Below the pieces are notes generated by a model. The model saw only the letters and a list, made by a program, of their open reading frames with translations. It did no database searches and was not told the origin of the DNA. 57,142 nt of DNA from Bacteroidales bacterium (GTDB lineage: Bacteria; Bacteroidota; Bacteroidia; Bacteroidales; JAGOPY01): the NCBI GenBank assembly GCA_023229505.1, contig JALNZD010000025.1, positions 1 through 57,142 of the forward strand. Direction: 5' to 3'. The translations under genes and the position numbers were made by a program. Positions within the stretch are counted from its first letter, which is position 1. The number at the start of each line of letters is the position of its first letter. This document shows positions 7,141-16,338 of this stretch, in pieces.

Positions 7141-8745
7141 ATGACTTTCCCTTCCATTGACCAGATCCCTGAAAGATTCCGCCTTAATGAGCCTGTTTTC
7201 CAAAGTGATTATCTTATCAACGGCGAGCTATTAAGTTGGAATGGCCCTTATCAGAAAGTTTTTTCGCCGGTATGCATTCAAGATAATTCAGGAAATATTT
7301 CCCCGTATCTGATTGGAGAGTACCCACTGATGACAGCCAATGAATCGTGCCTGGCCCTTGAATCCGCTGTTAAGGCTTTTGATCACGGCCGTGGTTGCTG
7401 GCCTACTTTATCTGTCGAAGACAGGATAGCGCACCTGGAGGATTTCATGTTCAGGATGAAAGAACGGAGGGAAAGCGTCATCAACCTGTTGATGTGGGAA
7501 ATCGGCAAGACATACAATGATTCAGCAAAAGAATTTGACCGGACGGTTGAATATATCCGTGATACCATTGAAGCCGTTAAGGAGCTGGACCGCAACTCTT
7601 CACGCTTCCAGATCGAGCAGGGAATCATCGGCCAGGTGAGGCGGTCGCCACTGGGTGTTGTACTTTGCATGGGGCCCTATAATTATCCCTTGAATGAGAC
7701 TTTCACCACCCTTATTCCGGCCCTGATCATGGGCAATACGGTTATTTTCAAACCGCCAAAATATGGTGTTTTGTTGCACCATCCCCTGTTAAAAGCTTTC
7801 CGGGATGCTTTCCCCCCCGGGGTAGTGAACACGGTTTACGGGCATGGTTCAGACGTGGTTGGCCCTTTGATGGAGTCAGGACAGATCGATGTGCTCGCAT
7901 TTATCGGGACCAGCCGGGTGGCCAGCATTCTTAAAAAGCAACATCCTAAGCCACACAGGCTTCGCAGTGTACTGGGGCTGGAAGCTAAAAACCCGGCCAT
8001 CATCCTCCCTGATGCCTATCTGGACCTTGCGGTTATGGAATGCCTGCTGGGAGGCCTATCATATAATGGCCAGCGATGCACAGCGCTGAAAATCATCTTC
8101 GTACATAAATCCATCGCAAAGGAATTTAACCTAAAGATGGCAGCAGGGATAGCCGGTTTGAAAAGCGGGATGCCCTGGGAAGAAAACATACAGATTACTC
8201 CACTACCCGAAGCCGGTAAAACAGACTACCTCACAGAACTGGTCAAAGATGCGGTTTCAAAAGGGGCCAAAATATTAAATCCTTCCGGCGGACAAGTCTT
8301 CCATACTTTCTTCACGCCTGCCATTTTATACCCGGTCAGCAATGACATGAGAATATGGTCTGAAGAGCAATTTGGCCCCATTGTGCCCATAGTTCCTTTC
8401 CATGATATACAGGAAACACTGGATTACGTAACTTCCTCCAATTACGGTCAGCAGATCAGTATTTTCGGAAAAGATGCAGATGACATCTCAAAACTGATCG
8501 ATCCGCTGGTCAACCAGGTCTGCCGGCTGAATATCAACAGCCAGTGCCAACGGGGGCCTGATTCCTTCCCATTTACCGGAAGGAAAGATTCTGCGGAAGG
8601 CACCCTTTCAGTTTCTGATGCACTGAGGGTATTCTCCATCCGTAGCCTTGTTGCAGCAAAAAGCAATGACCTCAACAAGCAAATCATCACCACTATCGTA
8701 AAAGAAGACAAGTCGAACTTTTTATCGACGGATTTCATATTTTAG
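7141..8745 (+). CDS. GapN-like NADP-dependent aldehyde dehydrogenase
   Basis: A 534-residue member of the aldehyde dehydrogenase superfamily, closest in pattern to non-phosphorylating glyceraldehyde-3-phosphate dehydrogenase. The nucleophile is Cys313 in YNGQRCTA. The PYNYPLNET motif and the FKPPKYG cofactor region are present. The usual ELGGK box is replaced by GLEAK. Counting from the shared Lys, the general-base Glu position (34 before the Cys) is Gly279, with Glu281 two residues downstream. The exact substrate is therefore uncertain. The FAH-type hydrolase starts 4 bp after the stop, suggesting one transcript. Confidence 0.85.
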   Translation: MTFPSIDQIPERFRLNEPVFQSDYLINGELLSWNGPYQKVFSPVCIQDNSGNISPYLIGEYPLMTANESCLALESAVKAFDHGRGCWPTLSVEDRIAHLEDFMFRMKERRESVINLLMWEIGKTYNDSAKEFDRTVEYIRDTIEAVKELDRNSSRFQIEQGIIGQVRRSPLGVVLCMGPYNYPLNETFTTLIPALIMGNTVIFKPPKYGVLLHHPLLKAFRDAFPPGVVNTVYGHGSDVVGPLMESGQIDVLAFIGTSRVASILKKQHPKPHRLRSVLGLEAKNPAIILPDAYLDLAVMECLLGGLSYNGQRCTALKIIFVHKSIAKEFNLKMAAGIAGLKSGMPWEENIQITPLPEAGKTDYLTELVKDAVSKGAKILNPSGGQVFHTFFTPAILYPVSNDMRIWSEEQFGPIVPIVPFHDIQETLDYVTSSNYGQQISIFGKDADDISKLIDPLVNQVCRLNINSQCQRGPDSFPFTGRKDSAEGTLSVSDALRVFSIRSLVAAKSNDLNKQIITTIVKEDKSNFLSTDFIF

Positions 8746-8749
8746 TACC

Positions 8750-9364
8750 ATGAAAATCATCTGTATCGGCCGAAATTATGTGGAACATGCCCGTGAGCTT
8801 AGTAATCCGCTACCTGATAATCCCGTATTCTTTCTTAAGCCTGATACAGCCCTGGTGATCAGGAACCGTCCGTTTTATTATCCGGATTTCTCTAAAGATA
8901 TTCATTATGAGACTGAGTTGGTTCTGAAAATTTGCAAAGTCGGCAAATCAATACCTGAAAAGTATGCACAGGATTATTATGACCAGATCGGCCTCGGATT
9001 CGATTTTACCGCCCGTGACCTTCAGCAGAAATGCAAAGAAAAAGGCCTCCCCTGGGAAATAGCCAAGGGTTTCGATTACTCGGCACCTATCAGTCCTGAA
9101 TTCGTCCTCAAAGAAAATATGCCTGATCTGAAAAACATCAGCTTTCACCTCGAATTGAACGGGAAAAGAGTCCAGGAGGGCCATTCTGATGAAATGATCT
9201 TTTCGTTCGAAAAGATTATTGCTTATGTTTCACAATTCATGACCCTTCGAACGGGAGACCTCATTTTCACCGGCACTCCTGCCGGTGTTGGCCCGGTAGA
9301 GATCGGCGACAAGCTTGAAGCCTATCTTGAAGGAAATCTTATGCTGACATGCAACATCAAGTAG
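8750..9364 (+). CDS. Fumarylacetoacetate hydrolase family protein
   Basis: A 204-residue single-domain FAH-fold enzyme. It starts KIICIGRNYVEHARE and has the FFLKPDTALV strand. Metal-binding acidic residues are in the HYETELVLKICKVGK and GFDFTARDLQ segments, and the C-terminal DLIFTGTPAGVGPV motif is present. Relatives include acylpyruvases, oxaloacetate decarboxylases/tautomerases and 2-keto-4-pentenoate hydratases. The short length fits the acylpyruvate hydrolase or oxaloacetate tautomerase type. It overlaps the next gene by 16 bp, which supports translational coupling. Confidence 0.88.
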   Translation: MKIICIGRNYVEHARELSNPLPDNPVFFLKPDTALVIRNRPFYYPDFSKDIHYETELVLKICKVGKSIPEKYAQDYYDQIGLGFDFTARDLQQKCKEKGLPWEIAKGFDYSAPISPEFVLKENMPDLKNISFHLELNGKRVQEGHSDEMIFSFEKIIAYVSQFMTLRTGDLIFTGTPAGVGPVEIGDKLEAYLEGNLMLTCNIK

Positions 9365-11169
9365 GTAAAGCAAGGTATTCTATCTCTGTCTTTATAATTC
9401 TCGTCACTATTGCCTGGATTTATACCTGGTTAAGGGCAATTTTTATTCCTTTCCAGAGTGACGAAGCAGCCACTTTTTTCATGTACATCCAGCCTGGGAA
9501 GCTCTTTCCACCCTTTTCGACCATTGATGCAAATAATCACATACTTAATTCGATCTTTACATGGGTATCCTTTAAGATTTTCGGTTCATCTCCCCTGGCG
9601 CTCCGGCTGCCTAATGTCCTCACCACACTGGTTTATTTCTTTTTCATCTTTAAACTTTCCAGGCTATTGAACTGGAATTTCGCAAAATGGGGGTTTATAC
9701 TTCTGTCTGCCGGCACCCATTTTCTTCTCGAATTTTTCAGCTATTCCAGGGGTTATGGCCTTTCAATCGCATTGATGACCGGAGCGCTCTATGAACTTAT
9801 CAATCTTATCAAAGAAACCAGGCTGAAGCCGGTCATCCTGGCAGTGCTGTATTCAATTTTGGCAACAGCGGCAAACCTCAACCTGATCTTCATCAGCCTG
9901 TCGATACATATTTTCATTTTAGCGCTGCTGCTTTTCAAATTAAAATCTCTTCAGAAAAAAACAGTCATAACCTCAATCTTATTCGTTTTCCTTGCCGGAG
10001 GATTATCCTCACTTTATTTTATATTCTATTCATTTCAGGTCCGCGAAGCAGCAGGCTTTTATTACGGATCATCCGCCGGTTTTTTCAAAGTAACTGTTGA
10101 ATCACTGGCAGCAATGATTTCAGGCCGGTTTAAAATTATAATTGAAAGTTTGGCCGTTTTTTCATTTGCAATTGTCGTTTTTGGTACGTTGGTTGTGCTG
10201 ATAACGAAGAAAGAACGTCATTATCTTCCGAAAGGGCACGCTATTTTTCCTGCATTGCTCCTTATCAGCTGGATTGGTTCATTGCTTTTATACTATTTCT
10301 GGAATGTTAATTTTCAGGAGGACCGGGCTGCCATGCACCTTGTACCACTTTTTTACGCGATGGTATTTTTTGCCCTGGATAGTTTGCCAGCTGCTTTCAG
10401 GCGATATACCCTGATTGCAGTAATCCCTTTTGTATTTATCCTGGTTTATTCCATAGAGCAGGTCAGCTTAAAGAAATCGGTATATGGAAACAGCCAGCAA
10501 GTGCCTCCTGCATTTTTTCAGTATATAAAAGATGATGCAAGCCGAAAGCCATTCCCCCCGGTCGTTTCTTCCTACCAGGCACGCCGACAGGGCTGGGCAT
10601 TTATGAATTACCGTTCAGGCGGTTTATTGAATCCTCTGACTTGGAAAGCTTTTCCAAATCCAAGCGCTGATTTTCTCATTCACGAATTCCCACTTCCGGA
10701 TTCTATCAGAGGCTTATTTGAGCCAATATTAACGGACCAAAGCACGCAAACAGCATTATACCGGAAGATCGCCGGACCGGATTTCATTTCATTCCAAACA
10801 CTTACACTAGAAAATCCAATCCATGGGCAAGGAGAATACTACAATTTGTTTGAAATCTCTTCTGACAGTATAAAAGGCAAGAGCCTCCGGCTTGAAACGG
10901 AGCTTACTTTGGAAAGTCCAAAAAAAACATTGCAAGCAGCCGTTGTTGTTGAAGTATTTGATGAAAACCGGAATACCCTGGCTTATGAAGCCATTGACCT
11001 TGATCATCTGCACCCTGTTTGGGATCAGCATAATCACTTATTCCGCCATGTTATGATCATCCACGATATTCCACAAGAGAGCAAAACGATACTTATATAT
11101 TTATGGAACAAGGAAAAAGTACGCATTGCTATTTATGAAGGCTACACGATTTTTAAAATCACGAATTGA
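9349..11169 (+). CDS. Multi-pass membrane glycosyltransferase-like protein
   Basis: A 606-residue protein with about nine to ten hydrophobic helices in its first 400 residues and a soluble C-terminal region of about 200. After the first helix, the loop FQSDEAATFFMY has the acidic pair seen in GT-C glycosyltransferases of the ArnT/PMT type (family 39 and relatives). The ARFP-like LALRLPNVL motif follows. Such enzymes use polyprenyl-phosphate sugars at the outer face of the inner membrane. Sugar and acceptor are unknown. It starts inside the end of the FAH gene and is the last gene before an AT-rich insert. Confidence 0.7.
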   Translation: MQHQVGKARYSISVFIILVTIAWIYTWLRAIFIPFQSDEAATFFMYIQPGKLFPPFSTIDANNHILNSIFTWVSFKIFGSSPLALRLPNVLTTLVYFFFIFKLSRLLNWNFAKWGFILLSAGTHFLLEFFSYSRGYGLSIALMTGALYELINLIKETRLKPVILAVLYSILATAANLNLIFISLSIHIFILALLLFKLKSLQKKTVITSILFVFLAGGLSSLYFIFYSFQVREAAGFYYGSSAGFFKVTVESLAAMISGRFKIIIESLAVFSFAIVVFGTLVVLITKKERHYLPKGHAIFPALLLISWIGSLLLYYFWNVNFQEDRAAMHLVPLFYAMVFFALDSLPAAFRRYTLIAVIPFVFILVYSIEQVSLKKSVYGNSQQVPPAFFQYIKDDASRKPFPPVVSSYQARRQGWAFMNYRSGGLLNPLTWKAFPNPSADFLIHEFPLPDSIRGLFEPILTDQSTQTALYRKIAGPDFISFQTLTLENPIHGQGEYYNLFEISSDSIKGKSLRLETELTLESPKKTLQAAVVVEVFDENRNTLAYEAIDLDHLHPVWDQHNHLFRHVMIIHDIPQESKTILIYLWNKEKVRIAIYEGYTIFKITN

Positions 11170-11334
11170 CATTTCCTATGTATGAGCCTGAGCTATATGG
11201 ACAATTAAACTGGTTAAAGCAAGGGGCGTAATCAAATCTCATAAACCTAAACAAAAGGTTCAACAGGACTGTAATAAACCCAATGATAACCTTTATGAGT
11301 GGCTCAGCGATGATGACAAAGAAAACATGCCCGC

Positions 11335-11649
11335 TCAGATCAAACGAAATAACGACCCAATGGTTGCCATGGGTGTTCCCGCCGGTAACTGCAAACTGAT
11401 TCCGTTGGGATACGATAGGACGATGGGGTGTGAGAACCCATGCCTGGTAATAGAACCTTTTCCAGTGCGTACAGTAATAAAACATGGTTGATCACTTTGT
11501 GCCTGCTGCCGGTACTTCTTCTGCCAATAATAAAAACAGTTGACAGAGATACTATGCTGACGGCAAAATTCTTTCCGGTTAACATTGCTTTGATATAATT
11601 CTTCGATCAGGGCAAACATCTTTACCTGCAAATTTTCAGATCTGCTCAT
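11335..11649 (-). CDS. IS66-type TnpA/Orf1-like protein, orphan remnant
   Basis: This 104-residue protein looks like the small first ORF of IS66-family elements. A helix-turn-helix part contains NRKEFCRQHSISVNCFYYW, and the C-terminal SYPNGISLQLPAGTP strand is typical. In intact IS66 elements tnpB and the DDE transposase tnpC follow. Here the next 170 bp on the minus strand show no readable TnpB, and the glycosyltransferase gene comes next. This is therefore a decayed fragment, probably non-functional for transposition. I could not place terminal inverted repeats. Confidence 0.65.
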   Translation of the reverse strand: MSRSENLQVKMFALIEELYQSNVNRKEFCRQHSISVNCFYYWQKKYRQQAQSDQPCFITVRTGKGSITRHGFSHPIVLSYPNGISLQLPAGTPMATIGSLFRLI

Positions 11650-11782
11650 AAGTTTGTAGATTTGATGCTGGCAAAGGTAGGTGGCGAATCATCAAGGGTC
11701 AAGATGCATCAGACCGAAGGGTTACGAAAAAACAGAAGAATTTTTAGAAGATTACAATAGTCTGAAAATTTCAGGTTCAGTA

Positions 11783-13018
11783 TTACTTTGATTTACTTGA
11801 GAAAATGTATTTGTATATCTTGAATTCTTTTTTACTAGTATCGAAAAAGGGATTGGCATAAATTACGCCGTTGATGATTGTTATAATTTTAAATTTAGGT
11901 GGAAGTGGAATATCCTGAACTAAATTAAAATCATTTTTGATGTTATAAACTTGCAAATATCTTTTTCTATTATTAATTAATTCATCTTGTGCATTTAGGC
12001 GTTCTCTTTGGTCAATAATTCCTTTTGTAGTATCTTTAGAAGGGTTACTATACAACCTATATAAAGTTTCATTATCGCAATAGACATTTTCGTACATTAG
12101 AGAATTAAGTTTAGCTTCATTTAGTTGAATTGATATTTCCGGTCGGGTTTCCTTTAAATTATTCAGGGTGACTATACTGTCATTTGATTCAAGCCAACCT
12201 CCCGGCATGCCAAAACTTCTTATCATGTTTCCGGAGATTGCACATTGATTAATTAAATAAGTGGCACTTTCGGCATAATATATGCTCATAGATTTTGAAT
12301 CATAACTCCAATTCAGATTATCCATATGGGGGAGAAATTCGGTTTCCCAATATATATGATCTCTCAGACCTATTACTCTTTGTATGCTTATTGAAGAAGT
12401 ATCAGATATGGCTTTTACTTCAGAATTTAATAGCCCAGATATATCATAAATAGCAAAAAGTCCAGGGCTTTTATAATAGTCAGTCATCACCCATCTTTGT
12501 TCATTGCCAATTAAATCCTCAGGGATAACAGATATTGGAAGGATAAATATTTTATTTTCTAAATCTGCAAAAAATTGAGGATTTGCACCCCATTTTTTAT
12601 TTATCAGTCCATCATCAACATTTACATTTAATTTACCAGAGTTTTTATATCCCTTATAATCATAATAATATAATCTTATTGTTTTTAAAAAGAATAAGAA
12701 ATTATTTGAAGTTTGAAATGATTCAACAAGTAAAGGACTATTATCAGAAAACTTATGAATGAAAATTTTCGCTAAAAATTTTCCGTCCAAATCATATTTG
12801 TATAAATAGCAAGAACTATAATCAAATAATGTAATAAACTCATGATCAACTTCTACAAAAAAAGATGAATATTCACTATTAAATTCACTATTGAATAAAG
12901 TGCATGAATCTATTTTTAATAATTCAATATTTTTTGTGAGTACTTCATTTTTCGTATAACTTTGTTGCAAGTAAGCCTGATTTAACATAAGGAATGCTAT
13001 AAAGAAGATGCTTTGCAT
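11783..13018 (-). CDS. Exported protein, possible beta-propeller, unknown function
   Basis: A protein of 411 residues from the ATG at 13018; a TTG nine bases upstream is an alternative start. A signal-peptide-like N-terminus (MQSIFFIAFLMLNQAY) is followed by blade-like strands such as YSSCYLYKYDLDGKFL and ITIINGVIYANPFF. This is reminiscent of the 6-bladed beta-propeller/DUF4221 proteins common in Bacteroidota. I do not recognise a precise family. The gene is markedly AT-rich compared with the metabolic genes and lies between IS66 and IS4 remnants, so it is likely part of an acquired segment. Confidence 0.6.
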   Translation of the reverse strand: MQSIFFIAFLMLNQAYLQQSYTKNEVLTKNIELLKIDSCTLFNSEFNSEYSSFFVEVDHEFITLFDYSSCYLYKYDLDGKFLAKIFIHKFSDNSPLLVESFQTSNNFLFFLKTIRLYYYDYKGYKNSGKLNVNVDDGLINKKWGANPQFFADLENKIFILPISVIPEDLIGNEQRWVMTDYYKSPGLFAIYDISGLLNSEVKAISDTSSISIQRVIGLRDHIYWETEFLPHMDNLNWSYDSKSMSIYYAESATYLINQCAISGNMIRSFGMPGGWLESNDSIVTLNNLKETRPEISIQLNEAKLNSLMYENVYCDNETLYRLYSNPSKDTTKGIIDQRERLNAQDELINNRKRYLQVYNIKNDFNLVQDIPLPPKFKIITIINGVIYANPFFDTSKKEFKIYKYIFSSKSK

Positions 13019-13090
13019 TATAACCAAAACTATTTTGTGATGTTTAAAGAAATAATCTTTCCTAAATTGTTATAGTAATATTTGAAAACG

Positions 13091-13960
13091 CTAATATGTT
13101 ATTAACATTGGATAATAAGCAATTGGACACTCCATTTGACAGTCCCCATCCGGCTTTGGTAGGCCACAATTCCCTGAACCACCTGGATAATCATCCCAAT
13201 CACACCAATCCGGATTACCAATTTGTGATGGACGGCATACACATGTGTATTCTTCACCTGGCTGACAAATTAATGCAACAATATTTCTATTAAACTGCTC
13301 ATTCTCAAGATCCAGGCTTACGCTAATATACCAAGTAGGTCGATCAAAAACTTTATCACAACCTTGAAAAGTAACATTTAAGCTATCGGCTATTGCATAT
13401 GTTGGAATGTCGCTTGGTATATAAAATTGAGAAATAGCAACAAATCTAACATCAATTCCATTCCATGAGCCATGATCGAAATATACCGTACCCAGGGTAG
13501 GCATAAATATTTTCGGAATGAATGTAATATTATCAATTACAAATGAATTTATAATATTTTCCAGGGAATCACACATACTATGAGTACCACCCATTTTTAA
13601 TAATGATTCTCTCAATATTGAATCCAAATTCTCATTATTTGCATTGTAAATATCATTAAGAGTGCTAATTGTTACCGCATACTCTTTTAATACATTTCGT
13701 TTTAATGATTCATTAACAACAAGATTTTTAAAAACCGAATCATTCATCATTCCTACAAGACTCTTGGCAATTAAGTTTAAATGATCCTGTATAATTGACT
13801 TATTATTTAATAGAGTAGTATGAACGTACGCTGTGTCAATTTTTAACATTAAATTATTTGATGATTTATCATTGTTGGATTGTTCATGATTTTCTTTAAT
13901 GCAACCAAATTCAAGAAATATGGTGGCAATAAGGAGTAAAATAAAGATATACTTTTTCAT
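13091..13960 (-). CDS. Cys-rich-tailed lipoprotein, unknown function
   Basis: A 289-residue protein with a type II signal: MKKYIFILLLIATIFLEFGC, where Cys20 is the lipobox Cys. The middle is helical and polar. The C-terminal 45 residues hold a cluster of six cysteines with Trp and Gly (CVCRPS, PDWCDWDD, NCGLPKP, CQMECP), suggesting a disulfide-bonded or metal-binding tail exposed outside the cell. No known domain is recognised. It is AT-rich and in the same orientation as the upstream-insert gene at 11783; the two may form a pair. Confidence 0.6.
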   Translation of the reverse strand: MKKYIFILLLIATIFLEFGCIKENHEQSNNDKSSNNLMLKIDTAYVHTTLLNNKSIIQDHLNLIAKSLVGMMNDSVFKNLVVNESLKRNVLKEYAVTISTLNDIYNANNENLDSILRESLLKMGGTHSMCDSLENIINSFVIDNITFIPKIFMPTLGTVYFDHGSWNGIDVRFVAISQFYIPSDIPTYAIADSLNVTFQGCDKVFDRPTWYISVSLDLENEQFNRNIVALICQPGEEYTCVCRPSQIGNPDWCDWDDYPGGSGNCGLPKPDGDCQMECPIAYYPMLITY

Positions 13961-14291
13961 AAGGATAAAATTTAATGGTGATTATTAAGAAACTTTCTCA
14001 AATAACTCTAATTCAATAGCTTAATTTTAACTAATAAAATGACTTTTAAGGAATAAAGATTATACTGCAACACTAAATGAGAATAAATTAAACAAGGAAA
14101 TGTCAAGAACAACCTTTTAATTATCTTTTCTCTTAACACATCAAATATAGCTCAATATATTTATAAAAGCAATAGAGGTAGTTAATTTATATTTATTACT
14201 AATAATCACTAGCGTTGCGTCTTAGTTAAAACATTTTCAATTGATTATAAAATTGTTCTTTGACATCTTGATTTTCTTCGTTTATAAATAG
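13961..14291. other. AT-rich gene-free stretch
   Basis: About 330 bp without a credible gene. It is very AT-rich apart from GCGTTGCGTC near 14213-14222, which could be a relic of an insertion-sequence end. Nothing else is seen. Confidence 0.5.
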
Positions 14292-14534
14292 TTATTTGAT
14301 CTGTGTTCTATTGAAGGCTGAAAGGCTTATCATTTGCATGATTTCGTACAATAAATGTTGCAAATTCAGTTTCTTTTTAGCAATGATGACGATCAAATAG
14401 GTCGAAATAGCGATCCAAACCTGTGTCCTGACACCATTTTCGCTTTGGCCCCAAAATGTTTGAATTTTAAGATGCTGCTTTACCCATTTGAAAATGTTCC
14501 GATACCCTAAAGGAATCTTATTATTCACCCGCAA
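14292..14534 (-). pseudogene. IS4-family transposase, C-terminal remnant
   Basis: Eighty residues match the end of IS4-type DDE transposases: FKWVKQHLKIQTFWGQSENG followed by VRTQVWIAISTYLIVIIAKK. The catalytic N-terminal and central parts are missing. The usual YKxRWQVELF segment just before FKWVKQHL is deleted, leaving VNNKIPLGYRNI. This is a broken element and confirms past transposition in this AT-rich insert. Confidence 0.75.
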
Positions 14535-14808
14535 ATATAGGAAATAAATTCAGTGATATCAATAGGTAAGCTTAATATAGACAGATTCTAAATATTAACA
14601 TACTTTAGATGTTTCCAAGTTGAAAATCCAATGGAATAAAAAACGATCAAATCTCCTAATCCAAAACAAAAGTATCTAAATTTTACCCCGATTTTAACTC
14701 CAACTACACACAAAACAATTTCCTTCAATGGATTAAATGAAAAACCATGAAAAAATTTGGATATTTTCATTCTTCCAAAAATCCCAGTATCTAAATTTTT
14801 TTGAATGT

Positions 14809-15099
14809 CTAAATAAAAATGACCTCCTCAACCACTTTGCACCCTGCTTCAGCATTGAGGTTTTCTATTATAGTCGAGCTTTGATAGGTTAGTTCATTTT
14901 TTAAAGCCGGAGAGTCGATTTTCACGAAAAGCTTTCCATTCTTTATATAAAGGTCTTTAGTGTGACGGGCTATCATCTCCCCGACCACTTTTTCCCAGGA
15001 ATGGATAACTTTCACCTCATTTAACTTCCCTTCAAGACGGTAAGTCTCGATAAGCTCTTTAAGCACCTCCCTGATTGGCCTGTCACTATTAATTTTCAT
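14809..15099 (-). CDS. DUF721 (DciA-like) protein
   Basis: A 96-residue DUF721 protein. It opens with REVLKELIETYRLEGKLNEV, followed by the conserved WEKVVGEMIARHTKDLYIKN and the KIDSPALKNELTY strand-helix. DUF721 proteins of the DciA group load the replicative helicase DnaB in bacteria without DnaC/DnaI; dnaB is also in this window at 33939. Its start overlaps the recF stop as ATGA (15096-15099), so translation is probably coupled. Length is typical of the short Bacteroidota form. Confidence 0.85.
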   Translation of the reverse strand: MKINSDRPIREVLKELIETYRLEGKLNEVKVIHSWEKVVGEMIARHTKDLYIKNGKLFVKIDSPALKNELTYQSSTIIENLNAEAGCKVVEEVIFI

Positions 15100-16202
15100 A
15101 ATGGCTCTACCTTTCCTTCCCTGATTTCAAATATCCTGTGATTAATATCAACTTCTTCAAACAATTTCTCAATCCTTGACCGTTGTGTATCTGTGATAAA
15201 AACTTGTCCGAAACTATTTTCGCTCACAAGACGAATGATCTGGTGCACACGATTTTCATCGAGTTTGTCAAAGATATCATCAAAAAGTAAGATTGGCTTA
15301 AAACCTTTAATGTCGCGTGTGTAATCAAACTGCGCCAGTTTTATGGCCACCACAAAAGATTTCTGCTGCCCCTGCGACCCGAACTTCTTCAATGGATAAT
15401 CTGAGATCATCAATTCAAGGTCATCTTTATGGATACCCTGGGTGGTAAACCTTGCCGCACGGTCTTTTTCGACAGAAACAGCCAGCAGTTGACCGAGATT
15501 CCGTTCTGAAAGCTGGGAAACATATTGAATGGCGACTTCTTCCTTTCCTTCTGAAATGAACCCGAAATAATGCCGGAAAATCGGGATAAAGTCCTTCAAA
15601 AAAGAAGTGCGCTTTTCATAGATTTTATGACCATAATCGATAAGTTGCCGGTCCCAGATTTCAAGCTTATCAGGATTAAAAGAACGGGTATCAGAGAAAT
15701 GCTTTAAAAGAGCATTTCGTTGGGCGAGTGCTTTATTATAGTTGATCAGGTTATCAAGATAGGTCTTGTCGAATTGCGCGATGACTCCATCCAGGTAACG
15801 GCGCCGGATATCACTGCCTTCGTTGATCAGGTCCCGGTCGTAAGGCGAAACCATGACCAGCGGAAAAAGGCCGATATGATCGGCCAATCTTTCATATTCC
15901 TTCTGATTGAATTTAAAAAGTTTCCGTTGATCAGTTTTTTGGATACAGGAAATGACATCAGGCCTGTCACCGTTTTTCATGTAAGTACCATGGATACTGA
16001 AGAAGCTTTCGTGGTGCCTGATATTTTGAGTATCAACCGCGTTAAAATAACTTTTACAAAAAGAGAGGTAATAAATAGCATCCAGGAGGTTGGTTTTACC
16101 AGCTCCGTTATCGCCTATAAAACAATTGATCTTATCGGAGAAAGGGAGTATGGCTTCCTCATAATTTTTAAAATTTGTAATCGATAATTTCTGTAAATAC
16201 AT
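15096..16202 (-). CDS. recF: DNA replication and repair protein RecF
   Basis: A 368-residue SMC-like ATPase that acts with RecO and RecR in loading RecA at gapped DNA. Walker A is GDNGAGKTNLLDAI (about 30-43). The ABC-type signature region is KKFGSQGQQKSFVVAIKLAQ. Walker B is ILLFDDIFDKLDENR, and the D-loop/switch end is QVFITDTQRSRI. The start LQKLSITNFKNYEEAIL is the standard RecF N-terminus. Length is normal. It is followed by the overlapping DciA-like gene and preceded by two micro-repeats. Confidence 0.95.
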   Translation of the reverse strand: MYLQKLSITNFKNYEEAILPFSDKINCFIGDNGAGKTNLLDAIYYLSFCKSYFNAVDTQNIRHHESFFSIHGTYMKNGDRPDVISCIQKTDQRKLFKFNQKEYERLADHIGLFPLVMVSPYDRDLINEGSDIRRRYLDGVIAQFDKTYLDNLINYNKALAQRNALLKHFSDTRSFNPDKLEIWDRQLIDYGHKIYEKRTSFLKDFIPIFRHYFGFISEGKEEVAIQYVSQLSERNLGQLLAVSVEKDRAARFTTQGIHKDDLELMISDYPLKKFGSQGQQKSFVVAIKLAQFDYTRDIKGFKPILLFDDIFDKLDENRVHQIIRLVSENSFGQVFITDTQRSRIEKLFEEVDINHRIFEIREGKVEPL

Positions 16203-16240
16203 TCAAGTAAATCCATCTTATGATAATCGCATGATCTTCG

Positions 16241-16337
16241 TGTTCAATTGTTCAATTGTTCTATTGTTTTATTGTCCAACTGCCCAATTGTCCAATTATC
16301 TTACAGTCCTACAGTCTTACCGTCTTACAGTCTTACC
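16241..16337. repeat. Two adjacent micro-repeats between recF and porQ
   Basis: 16241-16299 holds imperfect TTCAATTG/TCCAATTG units of 8-9 nt. 16300-16337 holds TTACAGTC/TTACCGTC units of about 9 nt. Together they fill most of the spacer between the porQ end and the recF start. Confidence 0.8.
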
Positions 16338-16338
16338 T

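Noticed and set aside
14588..14770. 60-codon minus-strand frame between the IS4 relic and the DUF721 gene
   Set aside because: No recognisable family, very AT-rich, no promoter or leader features; probably chance.
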